Shown here: in pieces, positions 63,835 through 64,000 of the stretch
Layout of the letters: every line of letters begins with the position of its first letter
Numbering within the stretch: position 1 is the first letter of the stretch
NCBI RefSeq assembly: GCF_003286645.3
Contig: NZ_CP127382.2
Coordinates: 868,001-932,000, forward strand
Direction of reading: 5' to 3'
Length of the DNA: 64,000 nucleotides
From: Aerococcus tenax
Lineage (GTDB): Bacteria; Bacillota; Bacilli; Lactobacillales; Aerococcaceae
Position numbers and translations under genes: made by a program
The notes under the pieces: model-generated
The model's input: only the letters and a program-made list of their open reading frames with translations
What the model was told of the DNA's origin: nothing
Databases searched by the model: none

Positions 63835-63955
63835 CGTTTGTACTATGAAACATCATAGATACAAACGTCAAACTTAAGTTTGTATCTATGATGGCTAAGG
63901 ATCTTAAGCGTGTCTAGCCCTCATAGAATGGATAAATTCTATCTGGGTGGCACCA
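63835..63955 (+). promoter_or_regulatory. Attenuator hairpins downstream of the leader peptide
   Basis: Segment 1 (63835-63848), segment 2 (63852-63867) and segment 3 (63878-63892). Segment 2 pairs perfectly over 15 bp with segment 3 and almost perfectly with segment 1, so the two hairpins exclude each other. A further stem ATAGAAT/ATTCTAT is at 63923-63942. Confidence 0.65.
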
Positions 63956-64000
63956 CTATTAATATATGCTATTATTCAGCCCATTTAGTTTTTTCCATAC

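Noticed and set aside
63948..63960. GGGTGGCACC as a T-box sequence
   Set aside because: No Stem I features upstream and the flanking bases do not match the conserved T-box; the leader-peptide attenuator explains the region better.

Overview
This is a low-GC Gram-positive chromosome segment. Gene content (dnaG-rpoD, mreCD, rexBA instead of recBCD, T-box and PyrR leaders, an L27 with a Prp-cleaved N-terminus, glgBCDA) points to Lactobacillales. Aerococcaceae, for example Aerococcus, fits best, but that placement is an inference from gene style and no marker proves it.

Layout. 0-25 kb is core chromosome: the end of dnaG, rpoD, an aspartate kinase, an amino-acid ABC ATPase, mreCD, a T-box-controlled amino-acid ABC transporter, a PyrR-attenuated pyrimidine operon (carA-carB-pyrB-pyrC-pyrD), the rplU-prp-rpmA cluster, a methyltransferase, a MarR-controlled heterodimeric ABC exporter, a YolD-like gene with a LexA box inside its promoter, an esterase, a DegV protein and tRNA-Leu(GAG).

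25.3-40.9 kb is a 15.6 kb integrated element in the 3' end of tRNA-Leu, bounded by 28-bp direct repeats. Integrase and a Stl-like repressor read rightward. Everything else reads leftward: a Cro-like gene, Rha, a RelE-type toxin-antitoxin pair, small DNA-binding proteins, primase, SF3 helicase, an iteron-bearing origin just after the helicase gene, five tandem paralogous small proteins of unknown function, an ArpU/RinA-type late activator, two coiled-coil proteins sharing a C-terminal motif (possible scaffold mimics), and a cluster of small proteins sharing a QPETEE motif. There are no portal, capsid, tail, lysis or conjugation genes. This is the plan of a phage-inducible chromosomal island (phage satellite). 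A 1,884-nt group II intron sits inside it.

40.9-64 kb returns to core chromosome: a glyoxalase-fold protein, a structured leader RNA with terminator ahead of glgBCDA, an SGNH hydrolase, trmK, a Nif3-family protein, rexB-rexA and tRNA-Gly(CCC). A second, apparently identical copy of the group II intron lies directly after the tRNA-Gly terminator, followed by an RNase H, lspA, an RluD-type pseudouridine synthase, a YneF-family protein and plsC. The last 0.9 kb has no long gene but ends in a promoter, a 26-codon leader peptide and mutually exclusive hairpins. This is an attenuator for a gene lying beyond the window.
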